This document shows positions 30,589 to 38,948 of a stretch of 45,951 nucleotides of DNA, in pieces. Position 1 is the stretch's first letter. Every line of letters begins with the position of its first letter. Position numbers and translations under genes: made by a program. Source of the stretch: an uncultured Gemmiger sp. (GTDB lineage Bacteria; Bacillota; Clostridia; Oscillospirales; Ruminococcaceae); the NCBI GenBank assembly GCA_944388165.1, contig CALXHS010000128.1, positions 1 through 45,951 of the forward strand, given 5' to 3'. The notes under the pieces were generated by a model that made no database searches, was not told the origin of the DNA, and saw nothing but the letters and a program-made list of their open reading frames with translations.

Positions 30589-31668
30589 TCACCTCTCGGT
30601 ACAGCTGATGCAGGGGTCGATGGTCAGGATCAGCAGGGGCACATCGGCCAGCTGGCAGCCCTTGAGCATATCCAGCATGGGCGGGATATTGCTGGTGGTG
30701 GGGGTGCGCAGACGGAACCGGTCGATGAATTTGGTGCCGTTGGCCTTGACGTAGTAGATGGCCTCGCCCCGGGGCTGCTCGATGCGGGTGAAGTATTCCC
30801 CCTGGGGGAAGCCCTTCACAGGCACCGCGATGGGTCCCGCCGGGATCTTGGCCGCCGCCTGGCGGATGAGGTCGAAGGACTGGCCGATCTCCTTGATGCG
30901 CACTTCGCACCGGGCGAAGGAATCCCCTTCGGCGGCGGTGACGGGTTCCAGTTCCAGCTCGTCATAGGCGGCATAGCCCAGCAGGCGGGTGTCGTAAGCC
31001 ACGCCGCTGGCCCGCAGCATGGGGCCCACGGCCCCCATAAGGTTGGCCTGTTCGGCACTGAGCACCCCCAGCCCGTGCAGGCGGCTGCCCACGGTGAGAT
31101 CCCGCAGGAAAGCCCGGGCGATGGGCTTGAGTTCCTTTTCCATCTCGGCGCAGGTGTCGGTGATGGCCTTGAGCATGGCGTCGTCCATATCCTTGAGCAC
31201 GCCGCCGATGCAGTTCACCGAGAAGATCACCCGGCCGCCGGTGGTGGCGTCGAACATGTCCAGGATCTTTTCCCGCAGTTTCCAGCTTTCCATGAACAGG
31301 CTCTCAAAGCCCATGGCGTCGGCCAGCAGGCCCAGCCACAAAAGATGAGAGTGCACCCGGCTCATCTCCATCCAGATGGTGCGCAGATACCGCGCCCGGG
31401 GCGGCACTTCCACGTTCATGATCTTTTCCACCGTCTGGCAGTAGCCCAAGCCGTGCCCGAAGCTGCAGATGCCGCAGACCCGCTCGGCGATGTAGACGTA
31501 TTCCTTGAAGTCCTTGGTCTCCACCAGTTTTTCCAGACCGCGGTGGACAAAGCCGATGCTGGGCACCGCTTCCACCACCACCTCGTCCTCCAGCACCAGG
31601 TCCAGGTGGACCGGTTCGGGCAGGACGGGGTGCTGCGGCCCGAAGGGCACAATGCTTCGTTTTGCCAT
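30589..31668 (-). CDS. echE: Ech hydrogenase large subunit, [NiFe] catalytic subunit
   Basis: This 359-residue group 4 [NiFe] hydrogenase large subunit has both nickel-binding cysteine pairs: ERVCGICSFGHGLGY near residue 62 and DPCISCTER at the very end. This separates it from the NuoD subunit of complex I, which lacks them. GFVHRGLEKL near residue 40 is also typical. The protein stops at the Arg after the last CxxC, with no C-terminal extension, so processing by a HycI/HyaD-type endopeptidase is not required. It binds the NiFe(CN)2CO site made by the divergent hyp genes and produces or takes up H2 using ferredoxin electrons. Confidence 0.96.
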   Translation of the reverse strand: MAKRSIVPFGPQHPVLPEPVHLDLVLEDEVVVEAVPSIGFVHRGLEKLVETKDFKEYVYIAERVCGICSFGHGLGYCQTVEKIMNVEVPPRARYLRTIWMEMSRVHSHLLWLGLLADAMGFESLFMESWKLREKILDMFDATTGGRVIFSVNCIGGVLKDMDDAMLKAITDTCAEMEKELKPIARAFLRDLTVGSRLHGLGVLSAEQANLMGAVGPMLRASGVAYDTRLLGYAAYDELELEPVTAAEGDSFARCEVRIKEIGQSFDLIRQAAAKIPAGPIAVPVKGFPQGEYFTRIEQPRGEAIYYVKANGTKFIDRFRLRTPTTSNIPPMLDMLKGCQLADVPLLILTIDPCISCTER

Positions 31669-31672
31669 ATCC

Positions 31673-32026
31673 TTACCCCTTTTCCTTGAACGGCGTGGGC
31701 CGCGCGATGCGGTAGAGTTTGTCGTGATAATCCGCCTGGATGCTCTCGATCTTCACCCCGAAAAGTTCGGCGGTCTCGTTTTCCTGCAAAAAGGCCCCGG
31801 GGTACATCTGGGTGATGCTGGGCACCGTTTCGTCGGTGGCCACCGTCAGCCGCAGGGTGCGCATATCGTAGCTTTTGGCGAAGGAATAGCTCAGCTCATA
31901 GCCTTCGGGCAGGCGTGCGGCGCAGATCTGCACTACCCGCCAGCCATCCATCTTGAACCGGATCACCTGGGGCATGAACTGGGCCATGGTGATGGGTTCG
32001 ATGGTGTTGGAAGATTCCATCTTCAT
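31673..32026 (-). CDS. echD: Ech hydrogenase subunit D (NuoC-like)
   Basis: The 117-residue protein resembles the 30-kDa NuoC family in shortened form. The segments GWRVVQICAARLPEGYELSYSF (split here by eye) and TVPSITQMYPGAFLQENETA match the conserved IPSIT...WERE-type region, in which the acceptor-side acid is replaced. It has no cofactor and helps hold the large and small subunits together. It starts at 32026, immediately after the echC stop, with no gap. Confidence 0.88.
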   Translation of the reverse strand: MKMESSNTIEPITMAQFMPQVIRFKMDGWRVVQICAARLPEGYELSYSFAKSYDMRTLRLTVATDETVPSITQMYPGAFLQENETAELFGVKIESIQADYHDKLYRIARPTPFKEKG

Positions 32027-32476
32027 TCAACTCTCCCCTTTCCCGGCATGTTCGCGGTAGCCCTGGCGCTTTTCTTCCAGGATCTCCAGGGCCTTCACCA
32101 CCCCGTCGATGATAGCCTGGGGCCGGGCGGCGCAGCCGGGCACATACACATCCACCGGGATCACCGTGTCGATGCCGCCCTTGATGTTGTAGCAGTCCTT
32201 GAACACCCCGCCGGTGCAGGCACAGATGCCCACAGCCACCACCACTTTGGGGTTGGGCATCTGTTCATACAGCTGTTTGACCACCTGTTCGCACTGGCTG
32301 TTCACACCGCCGGTGATGAGCAGGATATCCGCCTGGAAGGGGTCGCCGGTGTTGATGATGCCGAAGCGTTCAATGTCGTATTTGGGTGTGGTGCAGGCCA
32401 GCACCTCGATGTCGCACCCGTTGCAGCTGCTGGCGTCGTAGTGCAGCAGCCAGGGGGACTTTGCCAGTTTTTTCAT
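32027..32476 (-). CDS. echC: Ech hydrogenase small subunit (NuoB-like)
   Basis: The 149-residue subunit carries one [4Fe-4S] cluster. SSCNGCDIEVLA supplies the first two cysteines, VGICACTGGVF a third and PGCAARPQAII the fourth. This is the proximal cluster next to the NiFe site, as in NuoB/EchC/HycG. Shortness and the absence of the extra cysteines of group 1 hydrogenases place it in group 4. It sits between the membrane subunit gene (16 bp upstream) and echD. Confidence 0.94.
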   Translation of the reverse strand: MKKLAKSPWLLHYDASSCNGCDIEVLACTTPKYDIERFGIINTGDPFQADILLITGGVNSQCEQVVKQLYEQMPNPKVVVAVGICACTGGVFKDCYNIKGGIDTVIPVDVYVPGCAARPQAIIDGVVKALEILEEKRQGYREHAGKGES

Positions 32477-32492
32477 TGTGTGTTCCCCCTTT

Positions 32493-33356
32493 TCAGCGCA
32501 CCAGCATGAGAATCAGGCCATTGAGCCCGCCGGTGAGCAGGGTGGCCACCCAGCAGCTGTCCAGCAGGGTGCGCCACTTCACACGGGCGGCTGCGTTGTC
32601 CCACAGGATTTCCAGCAGATACACCACCAGGCAGGCCACAATGGCGATGGGCCAGCTCCACCAGTGTTCGTTGAGGAAAAACAGGGCCACGATGCCCAGC
32701 ATGAGCACCATCTCGTAGTATTCCGCCACATTCATCACCGCCAGGGTGGGGCCTGCCATCTCGGTGGTGATGCCCTTGACCATCTCCTGGTGGGCGTGGT
32801 GGCTGGTGGAAAGGTCAAAAGGAGATTTGCGCAGCTTGATGGCAGTGATGAAGATAAAGCCCAGCAAAAAGCCCGGCATGACCAGCACCGCGCTGTGGGG
32901 CTGGCGGATGATGTCCCCCACATGGAAGCTGCCGGTGGCCAGATAGAACCCCACCGCCATGAGCAGGGTCAGGGGTTCGTAGGCCATCATCTGGATCATC
33001 TCCCGCCCGGCACCCAGGGTGGAGAAGGGAGAGGAATCGCTGGACGCCGCCATGACCAGGAACATATCGGCGGTGGACAGGATGAACAGGCACATGAGGA
33101 TGTCCGCCCCGGCAAAGAGCATGGACCCCGCCACCGCCAGAAAGACCAGGTAGCTCAGGTTGAGCAGCATCTGCACGCTGTTCACCGCGATCATCTGCTT
33201 GGTAAACAGCTTTTTGATGTCGTAAAAAGGCTGGAGCATGGGCGGGCCCTGGCGGCCCTGCATCCGGGCGCTGACACGGCGGTCCAGCCCGTCCAGCAGG
33301 CCGCCCACCAAAGGTGCCAGCAGCAGATATGCCAAAACAGAAAGAACCGGCATCAT
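32493..33356 (-). CDS. echB: Ech hydrogenase membrane subunit B (NuoH-like)
   Basis: The 287-residue protein has about eight helices and the NuoH/HycD/EchB features: the basic loop RRVSARMQGRQGPPMLQPFY after helix one, the YDIKKLFTK segment, and a DLSTSHHAHQEMVKGI motif that corresponds to the conserved acidic loop of NuoH. It joins the hydrophilic catalytic module to the ion-pumping arm. The start overlaps the stop of echA by 4 nt; two tandem ATG codons at 33356 and 33353 are possible starts. Confidence 0.94.
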   Translation of the reverse strand: MMPVLSVLAYLLLAPLVGGLLDGLDRRVSARMQGRQGPPMLQPFYDIKKLFTKQMIAVNSVQMLLNLSYLVFLAVAGSMLFAGADILMCLFILSTADMFLVMAASSDSSPFSTLGAGREMIQMMAYEPLTLLMAVGFYLATGSFHVGDIIRQPHSAVLVMPGFLLGFIFITAIKLRKSPFDLSTSHHAHQEMVKGITTEMAGPTLAVMNVAEYYEMVLMLGIVALFFLNEHWWSWPIAIVACLVVYLLEILWDNAAARVKWRTLLDSCWVATLLTGGLNGLILMLVR

Positions 33357-35242
33357 ACCGCACCCCCTATGATCACGCAGAGCATGACGATGAGCACCCC
33401 GGCAGAGACGATCACGCCCGGCCGCATAAGGCGGCGGCGTCCGAACTCAAACCGCAGGTACCAGTTGCTCAGGTACAGATGTTCCGGTTCCCCGAAACTG
33501 TTGGTAAAGTAGGTGTTGTCCCCCTCGTTGACGCCGCCCATGTAGATGGGCACATAGTCCCGGTGGGTGGAACGGGTGAGCAGGAACATCAGGGACGGCA
33601 CGAACAGCACGCTGACCAGCATGATGGCCATGGTGGTAAGCACACTCATGGACAGAACCTCATGGGCGATGCCGTAGAGTTCCTCAATGATGGGGGTGAC
33701 CACAGCCGAGGACACCAGGGGGAACAGCAGGCACAGCCCCAGGGTGGCGGCGGCATGGATGTACATGGACAGGTACTGGTCACCGTGGGTGGCGTCCACC
33801 ACCTTGGCCTTGGTGTGGTGCAAAGACACCAGCTTGCACAGCCACTTGGTCCAGTACAGCATGGTGGTGGCGCTGCCGTATGCCAGGAAGATGACCAGCA
33901 GGTAGTTGTCGGCATCCACGAAGGCTTTCAGGGCCACCCACTTGGAAATGAGCATGCCGAAGGGCGCCAGGTACATGCCCGCAATACCGATGCCCATGAT
34001 GTAGGTCAGGCGGGGCAGGCGCAGCAGCAGGCCGTGCATGTCCTCTATGTCACGGGAGCCCAGGCAGTTCTCGATGGAGCCCACCGCCTGGAAAAGCATG
34101 GATTTGCTCACCGAATGGAAGATCATGAGCAGCACTGCGGCCCATATGGTCTCCTCGGCGCCGATACCCGCACAGGCCACGATCAGCCCCAGGTTGGACA
34201 CGGTGGAGAATGCCAGCACCTTCTTGCCGTCGTTCTGGGCAATGGCCATCATGCTGGCACAGATAAAGGTGAAACCGCCGATGAAAGCCACCGTCATGCC
34301 TGTCATGTTGTTTGCCATGGCGGGGGCCAGCCGGATGAGCAGATAGACGCCCGCCTTGACCATGGTAGCGCTGTGCAGCAGCGCGCTGGAAGGGGTGGGC
34401 GCCACCATGGCCCCCAGCAGCCAGCTGGAGAAGGGCAGCTGGGCCGATTTGGTCAGCCCCGCCAGAGCCAGCAGCACCACCGGGATGGTGGCGCCGTCCG
34501 CCACCAGTTCCCCCAGCTGCACGGTGTGCAGGGTGTGGGAGGCCACCACAATGGCCACCGCAAAGGCAAAGCCGCCCAGCAGGTTCATCCACAAGGCCCG
34601 GAAACTGTTGTTCACCGCTTCCTCGGTGCGGGTGTAGCCGATGAGCAAAAAAGAGATGACCGAGGTGATCTCCCAGAAGAAATACATCCAGACGAGGTTT
34701 TCAGACAGAACCAGTCCGAACATGGCCGCCAGGAAGAAGAACAGCATGGAGAAAAAGAACCCGCTGCGGTCCTGGCAGTCCTTATGATGCTGGTGGTAGC
34801 CCTGCATGTAGCCCACGGCGTAAATGCAGATGAGCCCGCCCACCAGCGCCGCGATCATCACCATGAGCATGGAAAGGCAGTCCAGCCGCAGATGGGTGGC
34901 GGATTCCACCGGGCAGGTCAGCTCGGACCAGGCCATGAGCACCGTCTGCCCTACCGACAGAAGCACCACCGGATACTTGCGGTGGCGGATGCTCAGCACC
35001 ACGATCAGGGCCATGAGGGCAAATTCCCCGGCAAGCATCAGGTGGTCAAGGAAAGGCACCGCGCCGCACAGGCTGACGATGCCGCCCCCGCCCTGCAGCC
35101 AGGCTCCCAGCAGCAGGAAAGCCAGCACCATGACGCCCCCCGCCCCCAGGTACACAGCCCGGCCGCGCCACCGGGCGGGCAGGCAGGGGATCAGCAGGGC
35201 CATCAGGGCCGGCCATCCGATCAGAATTGGTATAATAGCCAT
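33353..35242 (-). CDS. echA: Ech hydrogenase membrane subunit A (NuoL/Mrp-antiporter-like)
   Basis: The 629-residue membrane protein has about 15-16 helices. The antiporter-like core includes NLVWMYFFWEITSVISFLLI (conserved Glu in the fifth helix), LLALAGLTKSAQLPFSSWL with the functional Lys, and APTPSSALLHSATMVKAGVYL, the most conserved block of NuoL/M/N proteins. It is the ion-translocating arm that couples H2 formation to a proton or sodium gradient. The ATG at 35242 follows AAGGAGG at 35250-35256; the longer upstream frame is not preceded by a ribosome binding site. It is first in the operon. Confidence 0.94.
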   Translation of the reverse strand: MAIIPILIGWPALMALLIPCLPARWRGRAVYLGAGGVMVLAFLLLGAWLQGGGGIVSLCGAVPFLDHLMLAGEFALMALIVVLSIRHRKYPVVLLSVGQTVLMAWSELTCPVESATHLRLDCLSMLMVMIAALVGGLICIYAVGYMQGYHQHHKDCQDRSGFFFSMLFFFLAAMFGLVLSENLVWMYFFWEITSVISFLLIGYTRTEEAVNNSFRALWMNLLGGFAFAVAIVVASHTLHTVQLGELVADGATIPVVLLALAGLTKSAQLPFSSWLLGAMVAPTPSSALLHSATMVKAGVYLLIRLAPAMANNMTGMTVAFIGGFTFICASMMAIAQNDGKKVLAFSTVSNLGLIVACAGIGAEETIWAAVLLMIFHSVSKSMLFQAVGSIENCLGSRDIEDMHGLLLRLPRLTYIMGIGIAGMYLAPFGMLISKWVALKAFVDADNYLLVIFLAYGSATTMLYWTKWLCKLVSLHHTKAKVVDATHGDQYLSMYIHAAATLGLCLLFPLVSSAVVTPIIEELYGIAHEVLSMSVLTTMAIMLVSVLFVPSLMFLLTRSTHRDYVPIYMGGVNEGDNTYFTNSFGEPEHLYLSNWYLRFEFGRRRLMRPGVIVSAGVLIVMLCVIIGGAV

Positions 35243-35276
35243 AAAACAGCCTCCTTGTGGGATACTCCCGTTCAAA

Positions 35277-35294
35277 TCGACAGTTTTTTCGACA
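35277..35294. promoter_or_regulatory. Direct repeat between ech and hyp operons
   Basis: TCGACA occurs at 35277-35282 and 35289-35294, 12 bp apart, with GTTTTTT between. It covers about +4 to +22 of the ech transcript, a position suited to repression or translation control. No known regulator is recognised. Confidence 0.4.
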
Positions 35295-35304
35295 AATTAG
35301 TATC

Positions 35305-35376
35305 ATTATAGTCCTCTGTTTTCCGATTTACAAGACTTTCATCCTTATGGATTTTTGGCCCCGATGGTGCTACAAT
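35305..35376. promoter_or_regulatory. Divergent promoter region of the ech and hyp operons
   Basis: Minus strand (ech): TTGTAA (35333-35328), 17-bp spacer, TATAAT (35310-35305). Plus strand (hyp): a -10 TACAAT at 35371-35376, with only a poor -35 at about 35347-35353. The hyp operon may therefore have a weaker or activator-dependent promoter. Confidence 0.6.
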
Positions 35377-35445
35377 GGAAAAGCACAGCCGCTTTTTTTC
35401 AACATTTTTTCCGGTTTTGTCCGGCAAACACAGGAGGGATGCCCC

Positions 35446-35787
35446 GTGCATGAACTGTCCATCACCCAGAACATTCTGGACATTGCTCTGCGGGCTGCTG
35501 CCGAACAGAACGCCGCCCATATCCGGGAGATCCGCCTGCGCATGGGGCCCTTTTCCGGGGTGGTGCCGGAGTGCGTGCAGATGTATCTGGACGTGCTGGC
35601 CAAAGGCACCCCCGCCGAGGGCGCCAAAATCAAAGTGACCACGGTGCCGCTGAAGGTGCGCTGCCGGGACTGCGGGCGGGAAGGCGAGATTGACCGCGCC
35701 CACATCGCCTGTCCCTTCTGCGGCAGCCTGCGGCTGCAGCGGCTTTCGGGGCGGGAATTTCTGGTGGAAAGTCTGGAGGTAGACTGA
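35446..35787 (+). CDS. hypA: Hydrogenase nickel-insertion protein HypA
   Basis: The 113-residue protein starts at a GTG codon, read as MHELSITQNILD. The His immediately after the initiator is the nickel ligand, which fixes this start and rules out longer frames. Two zinc CxxC motifs, CRDCGREG and CPFCGSL, are in the usual place. Together with HypB it delivers Ni2+ to the apo large subunit. AGGAGGG lies at 35432-35438. It is first in a six-gene plus-strand operon. Confidence 0.96.
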   Translation: MHELSITQNILDIALRAAAEQNAAHIREIRLRMGPFSGVVPECVQMYLDVLAKGTPAEGAKIKVTTVPLKVRCRDCGREGEIDRAHIACPFCGSLRLQRLSGREFLVESLEVD

Positions 35788-35789
35788 AT

Positions 35790-36455
35790 ATGGAGATCAA
35801 AGTCTGGCATCAGGTCATGGAATGGAACCAGGATGTGAGCGCCCAGGTGCGCCGCACCCTGAAAGAGCACAAGGTCTGTCTCATCAACGTCATGGGCAGC
35901 CCGGGGGCGGGCAAGACCAGCCTCATCACCGCCCTTATCGCCCGGCTGCGGCAAGAGTTCGCCATCGGCGTCATCGAGGGGGATATCACCGGGCAGATCG
36001 ACGCCGAAAAGATTGCGGCGCTGAAAATTCCGGCGGTGCAGCTGAACACCGACGGCGCCTGCCACATCGAGGCCATGAGCATCCAGCACATTCTGCCGGA
36101 CTTTGACCTGGACAGCCTGGACATCCTGTTTGTGGAGAACATCGGCAACCTGGTCTGCCCCGCGGAGTTCGACATCGGGGAGAATTTCCGCATCACCGTG
36201 CTGAGCATCCCCGAAGGGGACGACAAGGTGGCCAAGTATCCCCTGATGTTCACCGACACTTCCTGCCTGGTGCTGAACAAGTGCGATATGCTCCCCTACT
36301 TTGATTTTGACGTGGACCGGGCCGCCGCCGACTACAAGGGCGTGAACCCGGAAGGGCCGCTGTTCCGGGTGTCCAGCCGCACCGGCGACGGGCTGGAGGA
36401 ACTCACCGCCCACATCGCCGCCAGGGTGCGGGACGCCCTGACCGCCGACGTATGA
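35790..36455 (+). CDS. hypB: Hydrogenase nickel-incorporation GTPase HypB
   Basis: The 221-residue SIMIBI GTPase has the P-loop NVMGSPGAGKTSLI, the EGDITGQIDAEKI switch, the metal-site GACHIEA (Cys-His), FVENIGNLVCPAEFD, and NKCDMLPY for guanine recognition. It lacks the N-terminal CxxCGC or His-rich nickel store of some homologues, so it relies on HypA and the G-domain site for nickel. It begins 2 bp after hypA and its stop overlaps the hypF start by 4 nt. Confidence 0.96.
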   Translation: MEIKVWHQVMEWNQDVSAQVRRTLKEHKVCLINVMGSPGAGKTSLITALIARLRQEFAIGVIEGDITGQIDAEKIAALKIPAVQLNTDGACHIEAMSIQHILPDFDLDSLDILFVENIGNLVCPAEFDIGENFRITVLSIPEGDDKVAKYPLMFTDTSCLVLNKCDMLPYFDFDVDRAAADYKGVNPEGPLFRVSSRTGDGLEELTAHIAARVRDALTADV

Positions 36456-38692
36456 CACGGCGGCATTTCCTCGTGGAGGGCATCGTCCAGGGGGTGGGGT
36501 TCCGGCCCTTCGTCCACCGGCAGGCCGCCCGCCTTGGCCTGAGCGGCTGGACCCGGAACACCGCCGCCGGGCTGGAACTGGAGCTGGAAGGCCCCGCCGG
36601 AGCCCTGGACGAACTTCTTCACGTTTTACGAACCGCCCCGCCGCCTCTGGCGGTGATCGAGGGGGTGGAGGTGCAGGACCTTTCCCCCACCGGGGAAACC
36701 GGCTTTGCCATTCTGCCCAGCCGGGAAGGGGCGGCGGCCACCCTCATCTCCCCCGACCTGGCCCCCTGTGCGGCTTGTCTGGAAGAAATGAACGATCCCC
36801 ACGGACGGCGGTACCGCTACCCCTTCCTCAACTGCACCGACCGCGGGCCCCGGTTTTCCATCATCCGCCGCCTGCCCTCTGACCGCCCCGCCACCACCAT
36901 GGCCGGGTTTGCCATGTGCCCGGACTGCGCCGCCGAGTACGGCGACATTGCCAGCCGCCGCTGCCACGCCCAGCCCAACTGCTGCCCGGTGTGCGGGCCC
37001 CGGGCGGTGTATCTGGACGCCGGGGGCAATCCCCGGCCCGGAGACCCCGTCGCCGAAGCCCAGCGGGTGCTGAACCTGGGTGGCATCGTGGCAGTGAAGG
37101 GCACCGGGGGCATCCATCTGGCCTGCCGGGCGGACAGTCCCGGCGCCGTGGCCCGGCTGCGCCGCCGCAAACACCGGCCGGAAAAGCCCCTGGCCCTGAT
37201 GGCCCGGGACCTTTCTGCCGCCGCTGCCCTGTGCTCCTTTGACGAAACCGAAGCCGCTTTGCTGCAAAGCCCCCGGCGGCCCATCCTGCTTTTGCGCAAG
37301 AAAGACCCCGCCGGGCAGCACTGGCTCAGCGCCACCACCCGGCTGGGGGTGATGCTGCCTTATACCCCGCTGCACATCCTGCTGCTGGACGGGACCTTCG
37401 GCGGGCCGGACTTGGTGGTGATGACCAGCGCCAACCGCCCGGGCTGCCCGGTGCTCACCGACAACAAGGACGCCCTGGCCGCTTTGCGGGGCATTGCGGA
37501 CGGATTTCTGCTCCACGACCGGCCCATCGCCAACCGATGCGATGATTCCCTGGCCATGGTCTGGCGGAGGGCGACAGTGTTTTTCCGCCGCAGCCGGGGG
37601 TATGCCCCCCAGCCCATCCTGCTGGACCGGGATGTGACGGGGGTGCTGGCCTTCGGGGCGGAACAGAAAGGCAGCTTCGCCGCCGGGCGGGGCCGCCACG
37701 CCTTTGTGAGCCAGTACATCGGCGATCTGAAAAATGCCGAGACTCTGGACCACTACCGCACCGCCCTGTCCACCACTCTGGACCTGTTCGGCCTTTCCCC
37801 CGCCGCCCTGGTGTGCGACCTGCACCCGGATTACGCCTCCACCCGCGAAGCCGAAGAGATGGCCCGAAAGCTGCACCTGCCCTTGCGGCGGGTGCAGCAC
37901 CACTGGGCCCACATGGCCGCCTGCATGGCGGACAACCGCCTGACCGGGCCGGTGTTCGGCCTTATCTGGGACGGCACCGGCCTGGGAGAGGACGGGACCA
38001 TCTGGGGCGGGGAATGTCTCATGGGCGACTACCGCACTTACCGCCGGGTGGGGTCCATCCGCCCGGTGGCCTTGCCGGGGGGCGATGTGTGCACCAAAGA
38101 GATCGGCCGCATTGCCCTTTCCCTGGCCGCCGACGCCGGATGCCCGGAATCCGCCCCCGATTTTCCCCGCCGGGCGGGGGTGGCGGCGCTGCTGGGCAGC
38201 CTTCTGCCTTCGCCCCGGTCCTCCGGCATGGGGCGGCTGTTCGACGGGGTGTATGCCCTGCTCACCGGCCGTACCGACGCCAACTACGACGGCCAGGCCC
38301 CCGCCTTGCTGGAAGCCCTGGCCGAGGGTGCCGAGCCTGCCGATGTGTACACTTCCGCCTTTTACGAGGAGGACGGGGTCCGCTTTTTCGACACCCGGCC
38401 CCTTATCCGCGCCCTGTGCGCCGCCAAGGCCGCCGGGACAGATCCCGCCGCCCTGGCTGCGGGGTTCCAGCAGGCTTTGTGCCGCATGGCCCTGGACCAG
38501 TGCACCGCCCTGAACCCGGACAGGCTCCCGGTGGCGCTTTCCGGCGGGGTGTTCCTCAACCTCGCCTTGCTGGAAGGGGTAACGACCCTTTTAGAGGGCG
38601 CCGGATACCGGGTGTACACCCACCAGCGGGTCTCCCCTTCCGACGAAGGGCTGGCCCTGGGACAGCTGGCCATCGCCGCGGCGGGGCTGTGA
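36452..38692 (+). CDS. hypF: Carbamoyltransferase HypF
   Basis: This full-length 746-residue protein has an acylphosphatase-like domain (VQGVGFRPFVHRQA, residues 11-24), two zinc-finger blocks (CAACLEEM and CPDCAAEYGD...CCPVCGP, about 105-190), a YrdC-like domain (about 205-385) and a Kae1-like domain with VQHHWAHMAAC (metal His residues) and WDGTGLGEDGTIWGGE. It makes the thiocarboxamide precursor of the CN ligands from carbamoyl phosphate and hands it to HypE. The gene is translationally coupled to hypB. Confidence 0.97.
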   Translation: MTRRHFLVEGIVQGVGFRPFVHRQAARLGLSGWTRNTAAGLELELEGPAGALDELLHVLRTAPPPLAVIEGVEVQDLSPTGETGFAILPSREGAAATLISPDLAPCAACLEEMNDPHGRRYRYPFLNCTDRGPRFSIIRRLPSDRPATTMAGFAMCPDCAAEYGDIASRRCHAQPNCCPVCGPRAVYLDAGGNPRPGDPVAEAQRVLNLGGIVAVKGTGGIHLACRADSPGAVARLRRRKHRPEKPLALMARDLSAAAALCSFDETEAALLQSPRRPILLLRKKDPAGQHWLSATTRLGVMLPYTPLHILLLDGTFGGPDLVVMTSANRPGCPVLTDNKDALAALRGIADGFLLHDRPIANRCDDSLAMVWRRATVFFRRSRGYAPQPILLDRDVTGVLAFGAEQKGSFAAGRGRHAFVSQYIGDLKNAETLDHYRTALSTTLDLFGLSPAALVCDLHPDYASTREAEEMARKLHLPLRRVQHHWAHMAACMADNRLTGPVFGLIWDGTGLGEDGTIWGGECLMGDYRTYRRVGSIRPVALPGGDVCTKEIGRIALSLAADAGCPESAPDFPRRAGVAALLGSLLPSPRSSGMGRLFDGVYALLTGRTDANYDGQAPALLEALAEGAEPADVYTSAFYEEDGVRFFDTRPLIRALCAAKAAGTDPAALAAGFQQALCRMALDQCTALNPDRLPVALSGGVFLNLALLEGVTTLLEGAGYRVYTHQRVSPSDEGLALGQLAIAAAGL

Positions 38693-38723
38693 ACTTCATT
38701 TATATATAAGGGAGGGTTGCCGC

Positions 38724-38948
38724 ATGTGTCTTGCGGTTCCGTTGAAGATCATTTCCCTGGAAGGGGACGGCAAACACGCCGTGGGCCAAGCCGCCGGGCT
38801 TACCCAGAAGGTCCGGGTGGATTTTCTGCCCGGCATCGCTGTGGGGGACTATGTGATGGTCCACGCGGGTTTTGCGGTGGAGAAGCTCACCCCCGAACAG
38901 GCCGCCGAAAACCTGGCCTGCATCCAGGAGGCCATCCATGCTCTGTGA
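38724..38948 (+). CDS. hypC: Hydrogenase assembly chaperone HypC
   Basis: The 74-residue protein begins MCLAVPLKI, with Cys2 being the residue that binds the Fe(CN)2CO unit, followed by an OB-fold typical of HypC/HupF (VRVDFLPGIAVGDYVMVHAG). It shuttles iron between HypD and the large subunit. It follows hypF after 31 bp with a GGGAGG site and overlaps hypD by 11 nt. Confidence 0.96.
   Translation: MCLAVPLKIISLEGDGKHAVGQAAGLTQKVRVDFLPGIAVGDYVMVHAGFAVEKLTPEQAAENLACIQEAIHAL

Noticed and set aside
30195-35242. Respiratory complex I (Nuo) fragment
   Set aside because: The large subunit keeps both nickel-binding CxxC pairs and a full hyp set is adjacent, so a hydrogenase is favoured over a quinone reductase.
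33314-35311. 665-codon plus-strand open frame opposite echA
   Set aside because: Same reason: low-complexity antisense of a conserved membrane protein, crossing the ech promoter.
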